Assembly: GCA_937934115.1 (NCBI GenBank)
Contig: CALHAH010000005.1
Span: 1 to 64,000, forward strand
DNA from: an uncultured Thermoanaerobaculum sp.
GTDB taxonomy: Bacteria > Acidobacteriota > Thermoanaerobaculia > Thermoanaerobaculales > Thermoanaerobaculaceae
DNA length: 64,000 bases
Direction of reading: 5' to 3'
Positions 16,608-23,828 of the stretch are shown here, in pieces. The position numbers and the translations under genes are program-made. How positions within the stretch are numbered: position 1 is the first letter of the stretch; each line of letters starts with the position of its first letter. A model generated the notes under the pieces. The model searched no databases. It was not told the origin of the DNA and saw only the letters and a list, made by a program, of their open reading frames with translations.

Positions 16608-18632
16608 TTACTTGCCAGACGCCGGGAACCCTGGCCCCAGGAGGTAGCGGTCAAACCAAGGGCCGTAATCCTTTTTAGCTACCACGCTGGTGATGCCAAT
16701 GACGTGCTTGGTTTGCGCAGGCTTGTCCGCGAAGTTCTTGAGGTAGCTCTTAAACACCGTAAAGAACGCGTTGTCCCCCAGTTCCTGGCGTAAGGCGTGG
16801 AGCACCAACGGCCCTTTGGCGTAAAGCAAGGCCATGCGGTCGCGACCGGCATCGGGGCCGGCGAGCTGATTCGCCAGAAACACCGGTAGGGTGTTCTTGA
16901 CGTAGCGGGCTCTTCCCTCCCAATCTTTGAGGGCCTTCTTAAACTCCGACTCCCGCCACAGCTTGCCCATGGCAAATGCCGCGTAGTACTCCGCCAAGGA
17001 CTCGGAAAGCCACTGGTCCTGCGTGGTGAGCTTGGCCACGTGTCCCCACCAAGCGTGCGCCATTTCATGGGTAAAGCGGGCGTTGATCCCCTCGGAAAAG
17101 AACTTGGTTTCCTCGTCTTGAAGAGGTGTGAACGCCTCCTTGGTGATAAAGATGACCCCTGGCGGTGCCTGTCCCCAGCCTAGTTGGTTGATTTCCAAAA
17201 TCGTCAGTTCCGGAAAAGGGTATGGGCCCAAATAGGGCTCGAAGAACTCCATGAGCGTAAAGGCGTTGTTGATGAGCTTTTTGACACCTCGCGGCTCCGC
17301 CGCGACGTAGGAGGCTACCCGCACCGTCCGCCCGTTGCGCGTTTCCTCCTGCACCGTATATTTGCCCGCCAAGATCACCGGGATCATCAACGGCTTTTCC
17401 GCAGAAAACTCAGCACAGTTGAGTGAGCCTTCCTCCCAGCGCTTAACCAGTTTTCCCGATGAAAAGGCGATAAAAGGTTTTTTTGTCTTCACCACCGCGT
17501 GGTAGGTGGCGTGCTGCATCTCGATGCTGTGGGGGGCGGCAAACCAGGACCCAGTGGGCAGCATCCAAAACTGGTCGTTGCCGGGGTTGTAAAGCACATC
17601 CCCGTTCATACGGAACGTCAAGGTCACCTTTTCCCCAGGTTGTGCTTTGCGCCCCAAATCCACCAAAAGCAAACCTTCCCTGTGGAAAAACGACAACTCG
17701 TCGCCGACCTCGTTGGTAACTGCAGAAAGCGTATACGGCACTACCTTGGGTTTGGCGCCGATGCCGGCGGTAATCACCCTTTGGCTCCACAAGGAAAGCG
17801 GGAGGATGCGGGTGGGTTCCAAGATCGAAAACGTTTCTTTGGCAGTGATGTCACCGTGGATTCCTTCAGCGTGGACTACCGTGACGTCCAAATGAGAAAG
17901 GAAAAACCGATCGGGGGCAAAGTCCAACCAGCCGCGAGCCAACGGCACCTCCACGAGGCTGTCCTGATACCTTCGGCCCTTGAACTCGGCGAGGTCCGTA
18001 TCCCGCCCGTAAATGGGTTTGAGCACCGCGAGGCTCTCTCTTCTCGCCACCAGGGGGTCACGGGAAAACACCAAGTCATCTTTAAAACCTTGAATTTCCA
18101 CAAAAATCAGCGGCTCCGCACCCCCATCCAAGAAAGCTACCGGCCACAGGTCTTGCGGTTGCCACCCCAAATCCCGGGAGAACCGCTCGCGGTGGCGAGA
18201 AAACGCCTCCTGCGCGGGTGATTGTTCGCCCTGGGGCAAAGGCGAAAGCAAGGCCTCAGGAGGACCAGAGGTAATAACCAGAGCAGCTTCACAGGGTTGC
18301 GAAACCGCATTTTTGCCCCGCAAGCTCAAGGAGGTAGCCTTTTCCACGTTGTAGGCAAACACCGGCTCCAGGAGGGGATCCTGGACCGTGTAGCTTACCT
18401 CTCCGCTGCCGGCAAAAAACCACCCCACCTGCCTTTCGCCAGCCAACACCGGCGTGGCGGATCCGGCCTTCCAGGACAGCTTCAAACCACCAAAGGCCAA
18501 CTCCCTCCCCTCTACCACCAAGGCCTTTGGTCCTAAATGCAGTTGCGAAACGTCCCGGGCCACCTCTGCCACCTGTGCTCGCGCACCCACCGCCACAAAA
18601 AAGAGAACCGACGCCATAAGCTTTTCTCTCAT
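16608..18632 (-). CDS. Exported M1-like zinc metallopeptidase
   Basis: This 674-residue protein has a signal peptide (MREKLMASVLFFVAVGARA) and a C-terminal gluzincin domain with HEMAH at about residues 522-526 and the third zinc ligand in LSESLAEYY. The spacing HEXXH-x17-E is one residue shorter than the usual x18. The exopeptidase GAMEN motif is replaced by GWGQAPPGVIFI, so classical aminopeptidase activity is not assured. The N-terminal two-thirds is a beta-rich region (about 25-400) of the kind found in M1 enzymes. It probably degrades peptides in the periplasm. GGAGG stands upstream of ATG 18632. Confidence 0.82.
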   Translation of the reverse strand: MREKLMASVLFFVAVGARAQVAEVARDVSQLHLGPKALVVEGRELAFGGLKLSWKAGSATPVLAGERQVGWFFAGSGEVSYTVQDPLLEPVFAYNVEKATSLSLRGKNAVSQPCEAALVITSGPPEALLSPLPQGEQSPAQEAFSRHRERFSRDLGWQPQDLWPVAFLDGGAEPLIFVEIQGFKDDLVFSRDPLVARRESLAVLKPIYGRDTDLAEFKGRRYQDSLVEVPLARGWLDFAPDRFFLSHLDVTVVHAEGIHGDITAKETFSILEPTRILPLSLWSQRVITAGIGAKPKVVPYTLSAVTNEVGDELSFFHREGLLLVDLGRKAQPGEKVTLTFRMNGDVLYNPGNDQFWMLPTGSWFAAPHSIEMQHATYHAVVKTKKPFIAFSSGKLVKRWEEGSLNCAEFSAEKPLMIPVILAGKYTVQEETRNGRTVRVASYVAAEPRGVKKLINNAFTLMEFFEPYLGPYPFPELTILEINQLGWGQAPPGVIFITKEAFTPLQDEETKFFSEGINARFTHEMAHAWWGHVAKLTTQDQWLSESLAEYYAAFAMGKLWRESEFKKALKDWEGRARYVKNTLPVFLANQLAGPDAGRDRMALLYAKGPLVLHALRQELGDNAFFTVFKSYLKNFADKPAQTKHVIGITSVVAKKDYGPWFDRYLLGPGFPASGK

Positions 18633-18706
18633 GTTCCTAAGACCTCCGTTTTCGCCGCTATCTTAAGGCAGCTGCCCGTCTTCCTGCAACCGCTCCGGCC
18701 TTCCTG

Positions 18707-18718
18707 TACACTTCGCTC
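18707..18718 (+). promoter_or_regulatory. Putative leaderless-type -10 of fmt
   Basis: TACACT (18707-18712) is followed by exactly 6 nt and then the fmt ATG, with no Shine-Dalgarno sequence between. Initiation 7 nt after the -10 would start the mRNA at the A of ATG. No strong -35 is visible. Confidence 0.5.
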
Positions 18719-19654
18719 ATGCGGGTGGTTTTTTTTGGCACGCCGGAATTTGCAATCCCTACGCTCAAAGCCTTGCGCAAAGCGGGACATGATGTGCTTT
18801 TGGTGGTTTCCCGGGAGGACAAGCCTGCCGGCCGACATCTGCTCATGAGCACACCGGCAGTGGCGGACTTTGCGCGGGCTGTGGGTTTGCCCGTGATGCA
18901 AGCGGAAAAGCTGGCCAGCGACGAGTTCTTGCAACAGTTTAAAAAGCTGGGCGCGGAAGCCGGGGTGGTGGTGGCTTTCGGCCGCTTTATTCCAACCCGC
19001 CTCCTCCACATCCCGCGCTACGGGTTTGTCAACCTCCACCCATCGCTTTTGCCCCGTCATCGCGGCCCCGCCCCCATCCAGTGGGCTATTTACGCGGGAG
19101 ACCAAAAAACAGGTGTCACCACCATGCTTTTAGACGAGGGCATGGACACCGGGCCCATCTTGCTGCAACGCGCCACCCCCATTGACCCCCGGGAGCACGC
19201 GCCCCAGCTGGAAGCTCGCCTGGCGCTCATGGGTGCGGAGCTCATGATCGAAACCTTGGCGGGGCTCGCCAACCGCACCGTGCACCCCAAACCTCAGGAT
19301 CACTCGCAAGCCACCGTCACCCCTAAGCTGGAGCGTAAGATGGGGCGGGTGGATTGGAATCTCACCGCCGATGAGTTGGCCCGCCGCTGCCGAGCCTTTG
19401 ATCCTTGGCCGGGTCTTTTTTGCAACTTTCGCGGGGGCAGGCTCAAGATCCACGATTTTCGTGTAGGGGAACCGTGCCCCGGTGACGAGCCCCCAGGTAC
19501 CGTGCTGGCGGTAAGCAAAGCAGGCATTGCCGTGCGGTGTGGGGAAGGTACCGTGGGCATCATCACCGAGTTGCAACGGGAAGGCAGGAGGCGCCTGCCA
19601 GCTGATGCTTTCATCCTTGGCGAGCGCGTGGTGAAAGGTGAGCAGTTCCGCTGA
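18719..19654 (+). CDS. fmt: Methionyl-tRNA formyltransferase
   Basis: This 311-residue enzyme formylates initiator Met-tRNA. The formyltransferase domain carries the VVVAFGRFIPTRLL region, the signature HPSLLPRHRGPAPIQWA with its catalytic asparagine/histidine/aspartate set, and GVTTMLLDEGMDTGPIL. The C-terminal beta-barrel (about 210-311) binds the acceptor stem. The gene overlaps rsmB by 17 nt, the common fmt-rsmB pairing; def is not adjacent. The start is probably leaderless. Confidence 0.97.
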   Translation: MRVVFFGTPEFAIPTLKALRKAGHDVLLVVSREDKPAGRHLLMSTPAVADFARAVGLPVMQAEKLASDEFLQQFKKLGAEAGVVVAFGRFIPTRLLHIPRYGFVNLHPSLLPRHRGPAPIQWAIYAGDQKTGVTTMLLDEGMDTGPILLQRATPIDPREHAPQLEARLALMGAELMIETLAGLANRTVHPKPQDHSQATVTPKLERKMGRVDWNLTADELARRCRAFDPWPGLFCNFRGGRLKIHDFRVGEPCPGDEPPGTVLAVSKAGIAVRCGEGTVGIITELQREGRRRLPADAFILGERVVKGEQFR

Positions 19655-20876
19655 TCCTCGCCGGGAGGCGGTGCGCATTTTGGCCAGGGTGGATGCCCAC
19701 CAGGCGCACGCCGCCCGTTTGCTCACAAACGCCGCCCCCCTGACGCGAGAGCTGGTGCTTACGGTCCTCCGCTGGCAGTACACCCTTGATCACCTGTTGC
19801 AACAGGTTTGCAAAGCTCCTGTGGCGCACCTGGATCCTCTCGTGCGAGCTGCTCTCCGCGTGGGTCTTGCTGAAGCAAAGCTGATGCGGACACCCCCGCC
19901 AGTGGCGGTGGCAGAAGCGGTAAGGGTATGCAAGAGCTTCGTCCCCAAAGCCTCGGGGTTGGTAAACGCGTGCCTGCGCCGGGCCGCGGCAGCGCCGTGG
20001 CCTTCACCCGAAGACGCGAGCCTCCCCCTTGCCGTTCGTTACTCGCACCCGAACTGGTTGCTGGAACGCTGGAGCAAGCGTCTCCCACGCGAGCTTTTAA
20101 CCCAAGCCCTGGCCGCAAACCAAGAGCCAGCACCGATGTACCTCCTGGCTGGGGTTTCGCAAATCCCACCAGAAGTGGAAACATCCCCCCACCCCCAGGT
20201 GCCTGGGGTTTTGGTGGTGCACAAAGGCGCGCCGGCCGCCGCCCAAGCCTGTGCCCGAGGGCACGCGTACGCTATGGATCCCACCGCCGTGGCTGTCGCC
20301 CGCCTCTTGCCCCGGGGCCGCAGGCTGCTTGAGGTGGCCGCCGCACCGGGAGGCAAAAGCCTGGTAACAGGCCTAGAACAGCGGGAAGCCTTGCGCGTGG
20401 CGTTGGATTCCCGGGTGAGCCGCGTCAGGCTCTTGGCCAACGCCGTGCGCTTGCTTGCCCGTCCACCTTACGTATTGGCAGCCGACGGCACGCAACCACC
20501 TTTTCGCAAGCAAACCTTTGATGCGGTCTTCCTCGACGCCCCGTGTTCCGGCACCGGAACCCTTAGGCGTCACCCGGAAATTCGTTGGCGGCTTTCGCCG
20601 TACCAGCTTTTTGAGTTAGCAGCGTTGCAAAAAAAGCTCCTTGTGACCGCCGTAAACCTTACGGCGCCTGGGGGCTTTGTGTTGTACGCTACTTGCTCTT
20701 TGGAACCTGAGGAAAACGAGGAGGTGGTAGGTTCCCTGGGACTTCCCGTGGTGCCCGTAGGGGATCAGCTTCCCGCTGGCCTCCCGCGGGTAAAGCTACC
20801 TTCCGGTGGGATTCTTATCCCTCCGGGTCCCTGGGGCGACGGTTTTGTGGTACACCTTGTGGGACCGGTGGCTTAA
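19638..20876 (+). CDS. rsmB: 16S rRNA (cytosine(967)-C5)-methyltransferase
   Basis: This 412-residue protein has an N-terminal NusB-like RNA-binding domain (about 1-130, RREAVRILARVDAHQAHAARL) and a SAM-dependent methyltransferase domain. Motif I is EVAAAPGGKS. Motif IV is FDAVFLDAPCSGTGTLRRHP, and the second cysteine lies in YATCSLEPEENEEVV. These are the two catalytic cysteines of m5C RNA methyltransferases. It starts at GTG 19638 within fmt. It is slightly shorter than E. coli RsmB (429). Confidence 0.93.
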   Translation: MSSSADPRREAVRILARVDAHQAHAARLLTNAAPLTRELVLTVLRWQYTLDHLLQQVCKAPVAHLDPLVRAALRVGLAEAKLMRTPPPVAVAEAVRVCKSFVPKASGLVNACLRRAAAAPWPSPEDASLPLAVRYSHPNWLLERWSKRLPRELLTQALAANQEPAPMYLLAGVSQIPPEVETSPHPQVPGVLVVHKGAPAAAQACARGHAYAMDPTAVAVARLLPRGRRLLEVAAAPGGKSLVTGLEQREALRVALDSRVSRVRLLANAVRLLARPPYVLAADGTQPPFRKQTFDAVFLDAPCSGTGTLRRHPEIRWRLSPYQLFELAALQKKLLVTAVNLTAPGGFVLYATCSLEPEENEEVVGSLGLPVVPVGDQLPAGLPRVKLPSGGILIPPGPWGDGFVVHLVGPVA

Positions 20877-20916
20877 ACCATCGGCAGCAGGCAACGTAGA
20901 AAAAACGGGAGGGGGA

Positions 20917-21201
20917 ATGCCAGGTAAAGCGGAGCTTGTTTCCAGAATTGTGTTTGAAACCGGTATGCCCAAGGCACACGCGGCCAGAGCAGTGGAAATC
21001 TTGGTGGACGCGCTCCAGGAATGGGTAGCCGCCGGGGAAAAGGTAGCTATCCCCGGACTGGGGATTTTTTACGCCAGCCAACGGGCCGGTCGCAAAGCGC
21101 GTAACCCGCAGACGGGGGAGGAGCTGCACTTGCCACCGGTGCGCGTGGCGCGTTTTCGGCCAGCCAAAGAGTTCAAGGAGTTGTTGAACCGCCCGCGTTG
21201 A
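20917..21201 (+). CDS. HU/IHF-family DNA-binding protein
   Basis: This 94-residue protein has the HU fold: an N-terminal helical pair (KAELVSRIVFETGMPKAHA), the EKVAIPGLGIFYASQRAGRKARNPQTGEEL beta-arm region (given here by its ends) and a C-terminal helix (RPAKEFKELL). The conserved arm motif RNPQTG is intact. It bends and packs DNA. Start ATG 20917 has GGGAGGGGG just upstream. An in-frame extension upstream overlaps rsmB and is not used. The pncA gene follows after 7 nt. Confidence 0.93.
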   Translation: MPGKAELVSRIVFETGMPKAHAARAVEILVDALQEWVAAGEKVAIPGLGIFYASQRAGRKARNPQTGEELHLPPVRVARFRPAKEFKELLNRPR

Positions 21202-21208
21202 GGTGGGA

Positions 21209-21814
21209 ATGAAGGCCCTCATTGTCGTGGACGTACAGAACGACTTTTGCCCAGGCGGTGCTTTACCGGTGCCCTGGGGGGACGAGGTCGTACCGGTCAT
21301 CAACCGCTTGTGCACGCGATTTCCCCTGGTCGTGGCCAGCCAAGATTGGCACCCGCAAAACCACGTGTCTTTTGCTTCCAATCACCCGGGAAAGCAAGTC
21401 CTCGACGTGGTGGAGGTGGACGGTCAAACGCAAGTGCTCTGGCCGGACCACTGTGTGGCAGGGAGCTGGGGAGCCGATTTTCACCCTGGCCTCGATACTC
21501 GCCCCTTCCGCTTGATCGTGCGCAAGGGCACCGACCCCGCGGTGGACTCCTACTCCGCGTTTCGGGACAATCGCAAAGACAGGGTCACAGGCCTCGCTGG
21601 GTTCCTGAGGGAACTAAGGGTCACCGAGGTAACGGTGGTGGGGCTTGCCACCGATTACTGCGTGGCCGCCACGGCTTTGGACGCGGTGGAGCTGGGCTTT
21701 GGTACCCACGTGTTTCTCCCCGCCTGCCGCGCCGTCGGTGCCCCTCCTGGCCATACGGAAAAAACGCTGGAGAGATTACGGGAGGGGGGCGTCAAGCTCA
21801 TCGAAAACGAATAG
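21209..21814 (+). CDS. pncA: Nicotinamidase
   Basis: This 201-residue isochorismatase-fold hydrolase converts nicotinamide to nicotinate for NAD salvage. The catalytic triad is visible as Asp in VVDVQNDFCPGGAL, Lys in IVRKGTDPAVDSYS and Cys in ATDYCVAATALDAVELG-like sequence. Metal ligands Asp and His are in SQDWHPQNH. GAGG lies upstream of ATG 21209. An in-frame GTG at 21203 is less likely. A strong terminator begins at its stop codon. Confidence 0.95.
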   Translation: MKALIVVDVQNDFCPGGALPVPWGDEVVPVINRLCTRFPLVVASQDWHPQNHVSFASNHPGKQVLDVVEVDGQTQVLWPDHCVAGSWGADFHPGLDTRPFRLIVRKGTDPAVDSYSAFRDNRKDRVTGLAGFLRELRVTEVTVVGLATDYCVAATALDAVELGFGTHVFLPACRAVGAPPGHTEKTLERLREGGVKLIENE

Positions 21815-21841
21815 GGGCGACCGCGCGTCGCCCCGTATTTT
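21814..21841 (+). terminator. Rho-independent terminator of pncA
   Basis: A perfect 8-bp stem, GGGGCGAC-CGCGC-GTCGCCCC (21814-21834), is followed by GTATTTTT. It starts at the last base of the pncA stop codon and closes the HU-pncA unit. Confidence 0.85.
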
Positions 21842-21843
21842 TC

Positions 21844-22076
21844 TACGGCACAGGTCTTGTTACCACAACCGGTTGCAACGCCCGTCGTAAAGCGGGAAGA
21901 GCACGCCGGCGATGTCTGTGTCTGCGAGATGGGCACAAGGCGTAAAGCGCATCACCACCGGAGCATGCACCGGTTGGCCTGTTGCAGGGTTGGCGGGAAG
22001 CACCATACGCCCGTTGCAACCGTCGGTGATGTTACAAGCACGGGCCACGGTGGTTTGCAGCAAGGTGTTGTCGTCG
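21844..22076 (-). other. Degenerate region with an unassigned cysteine-containing fragment
   Basis: On the minus strand an open stretch from about 22087 to 21860 encodes about 75 residues. It starts without a ribosome-binding site and includes CNITDGCNGRMVLPANP and VVMRFTPCAHL. It is out of frame with the cytochrome remnant immediately upstream. It may be the tail of a second lost gene of the same cluster, or chance. I do not recognise it. No complete gene is present between the pncA terminator and the cytochrome remnant. Confidence 0.3.
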
Positions 22077-22534
22077 CTAAAAATAGCAGTTGATCCCGAA
22101 AAAGTCGGCGTCCTTGCGACGCTCAGCCAGATGTTTCAAGACCTCGCGTTTGCCAAATCTCGACTCGTAGCCACGGCCATAGCACAGCCGTAACTTTGAG
22201 TCAACGACGTGTTCCAAAGCAAACTTCTTCCTCTTCTTGAAAAGCTCCGGCGTTACCACTTGCAAGAGTTTTTTCCATTACCCTTGGGATCGGCCGCGTT
22301 GCCGTGGGAGGGGAAAAGCTTTTCTTTAAAGAACCGCTCCCACTGATCCTAAATCAACGTCATGGGCGTGACCTCTCCGTTGGGCGAATCAGGACCGTGA
22401 CAGGGCTTGCAGGACTCGCGGAACAGGGTTTTCCCGTCCCACGTTCTGGCAAAAGCCCGCACCAAACCCACGGCCACAGCGAGAACCGCCACTACCGCCG
22501 TGAGCCATGGCGTACACCTTGTTTTTCCGTTCAC
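22077..22534 (-). pseudogene. Small c-type cytochrome, broken by a nonsense codon and a frameshift
   Basis: From GTG 22534, which has a good GGGAGGGG ribosome-binding site, a signal anchor (TAVVAVLAVAVGLVRAFA) leads to a haem site, SCKPCHG. The frame reaches MTLI and then hits an in-frame TAG (22351-22349). Without a break, the same frame continues DQWERFFKEKLF for about 30 codons. A one-base shift in a run of A then restores homology with TPELFKKRKKFALEHVVDS and a final CYG. This mirrors the conserved tail of small single-haem cytochromes that I know from anaerobic respirers (MTLI..QWERFF...KFC.DHAADSE..MTCG). Two independent lesions argue for a true pseudogene. The last about 35 codons to 22077 are unrelated-looking read-through. 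Confidence 0.75.
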
Positions 22535-22574
22535 AAGCCCCTCCCGCCGATTGGAGGCTTACCCTCCATCTGTC

Positions 22575-22674
22575 ACAGAACATTTGATAGCCGATAAACC
22601 ATATTGGCAATAATCTGTTATGTTACTAAGCGATAGCATTTAAGATATCATGAAAGCTGGAGAAGGAGGTACTG
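22575..22674. promoter_or_regulatory. AT-rich divergent intergenic region
   Basis: The gap between the cytochrome remnant and the CoA-binding gene is strikingly AT-rich for this genome. It contains several possible -10 hexamers, including TATGTT (22619-22624), but no clean -35/-10 pair. GATAGC occurs twice (near 22585 and 22632). It probably holds the promoter for the plus-strand gene and perhaps a regulator site. Confidence 0.35.
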
Positions 22675-23121
22675 ATGGGCACCGAGTTCTGCGAGTTCCC
22701 CCTTGCAAACGCCAGTGACGAGGAGATAAAGGTCATCCTCAAAACCGCAAAAACAATTGCCGTGGTCGGGCTTTCGGACAACCCCCAGCGCCAGTCTTAC
22801 CAAGTGGCCGAGTATTTGAAGGCGCAGGGCTATGGCATCATCCCCGTGAACCCCACGCTGCAGGAGGTTCTGGGCGAGCGGGCGTACCCAAGCGTGACCG
22901 ATATTCCGAAAGACATTGCCGTGGACGTAGTGGATATCTTCCGCCGCCCAGAATTCATACCGGAAATCGTGGATCAAGCCATTGCCCGGGGTGCCAAGGT
23001 TGTGTGGATGCAAAAGGGCCTGGCCCATAACGCCGCCGCCGATAAAGCTAGGGCGGCCGGGCTTCGTGTGGTCATGGATCGTTGCATGATGGTGGAGCAC
23101 CGTCGGCTCTTGCGTGGTTAG
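22675..23121 (+). CDS. CoA-binding domain protein (YccU-like)
   Basis: This 148-residue single-domain Rossmann protein of the CoA_binding_2 family has a nucleotide-binding loop in AVVGLSDNPQRQSYQVAEYL, then GYGIIPVNPTLQEVLGE, VDIFRRPEFIPEIV and the conserved VWMQKGLAHNAAADKA and VVMDRCMMVEH. The family resembles the CoA-binding half of succinyl-CoA synthetase. Its cellular role is not established. A strong GAAGGAGG ribosome-binding site precedes ATG 22675. It lies upstream of infC but infC has its own promoter. Confidence 0.9.
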   Translation: MGTEFCEFPLANASDEEIKVILKTAKTIAVVGLSDNPQRQSYQVAEYLKAQGYGIIPVNPTLQEVLGERAYPSVTDIPKDIAVDVVDIFRRPEFIPEIVDQAIARGAKVVWMQKGLAHNAAADKARAAGLRVVMDRCMMVEHRRLLRG

Positions 23122-23137
23122 AGGCGGCGTGACCGCT

Positions 23138-23211
23138 TGCTATAATGCCGGTGTCCTGCAAAGCAGGCGGTGGAGCTTTCGGGAGAAGCCGGGTTCCACG
23201 AGGAGGGAAAC
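23138..23211 (+). promoter_or_regulatory. infC promoter and structured leader
   Basis: An extended -10, TGCTATAAT (23138-23146), lies about 65 nt before the infC start. The leader can form CCTGC-AAA-GCAGG (about 23155-23167) and a larger stem closed by GTGGA and TCCAC (about 23170-23199), ending just before the GAGGAGGG ribosome-binding site. Structured leaders are common for infC, whose translation is autoregulated. Function of these hairpins here is inference. Confidence 0.5.
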
Positions 23212-23748
23212 ATCGCAGACGATCGAGATCGGGTAAGAATTAACGAGATGATCCGGCTTTCGCCGGTGCGTCTTATTGATGCCGATGGTACCCAGGTGGG
23301 TATCGTCCCCATCGAACACGCCCTCGAGTTGGCCCGCCAGCGGGGGCTTGATTTGGTTGAGGTGGCGCCTACGGCTCGCCCCATCGTATGCAAGATCATG
23401 GACTGGGGCAAGTACCGCTACGAGCAGGAAAAGAAAGCCCGTGAAGCGCGCAAGAAGGAGCACCAAATCGAAGTAAAAGAGGTAAAGTTCCGACCCGGCG
23501 TTGCGGATCACGACTTTCAAACCAAACTCAACATGGTCAAGCGCTTCCTCTCCGAAGGCAAGCACGTAAAGGTCACCATCATGTTTCGGCGGAGGGAAAT
23601 GCGGCGGCTGGAAAATGGCTACGAGGTGCTGGAACGGGTACGTGAAGCGCTGTCCGACGTAGCCAAGGTTGAAAAGGACGCCTCAATGGCCGACGGCGGG
23701 AGAGACCTCACCATGGTTTTTGTGCCTCTACGCCGCGGTTCGTCGTAA
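23212..23748 (+). CDS. infC: Translation initiation factor IF-3, ATC start
   Basis: This protein of 178 residues has the two-domain IF-3 structure: an N-terminal domain (RVRINEMIRLSPVRLID, GIVPIEHALELARQRGLDLVEV), a lysine-rich helical linker, and a C-terminal domain (KFRPGVADHDFQTKL, HVKVTIMFRRREM). I place the start at ATC 23212, 5 nt after AGGAGGG. No ATG or GTG fits this ribosome-binding site, and the protein then matches family length. E. coli infC uses ATU(AUU) for autoregulation, so a rare start codon here fits the known mechanism. It is not followed by rpmI-rplT as in many genomes. Confidence 0.93.
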   Translation: MADDRDRVRINEMIRLSPVRLIDADGTQVGIVPIEHALELARQRGLDLVEVAPTARPIVCKIMDWGKYRYEQEKKAREARKKEHQIEVKEVKFRPGVADHDFQTKLNMVKRFLSEGKHVKVTIMFRRREMRRLENGYEVLERVREALSDVAKVEKDASMADGGRDLTMVFVPLRRGSS

Positions 23749-23787
23749 ATGAAGTAAGTGAGGTTGGTTGCCACCCGCACTATTTTT

Positions 23788-23811
23788 GGGGAAGCTCGCG
23801 GATGCTTCCCC
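23788..23811 (+). promoter_or_regulatory. Hairpin between infC and lat
   Basis: A perfect 8-bp stem, GGGGAAGC with GCTTCCCC and an 8-nt loop, ends 5 nt before the GAGGGAGG ribosome-binding site of lat. There is no following U-run on either strand, so it is not a normal terminator. It may affect lat translation or protect the mRNA. Confidence 0.4.
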
Positions 23812-23828
23812 TGCGAGGGAGGTTTTCC

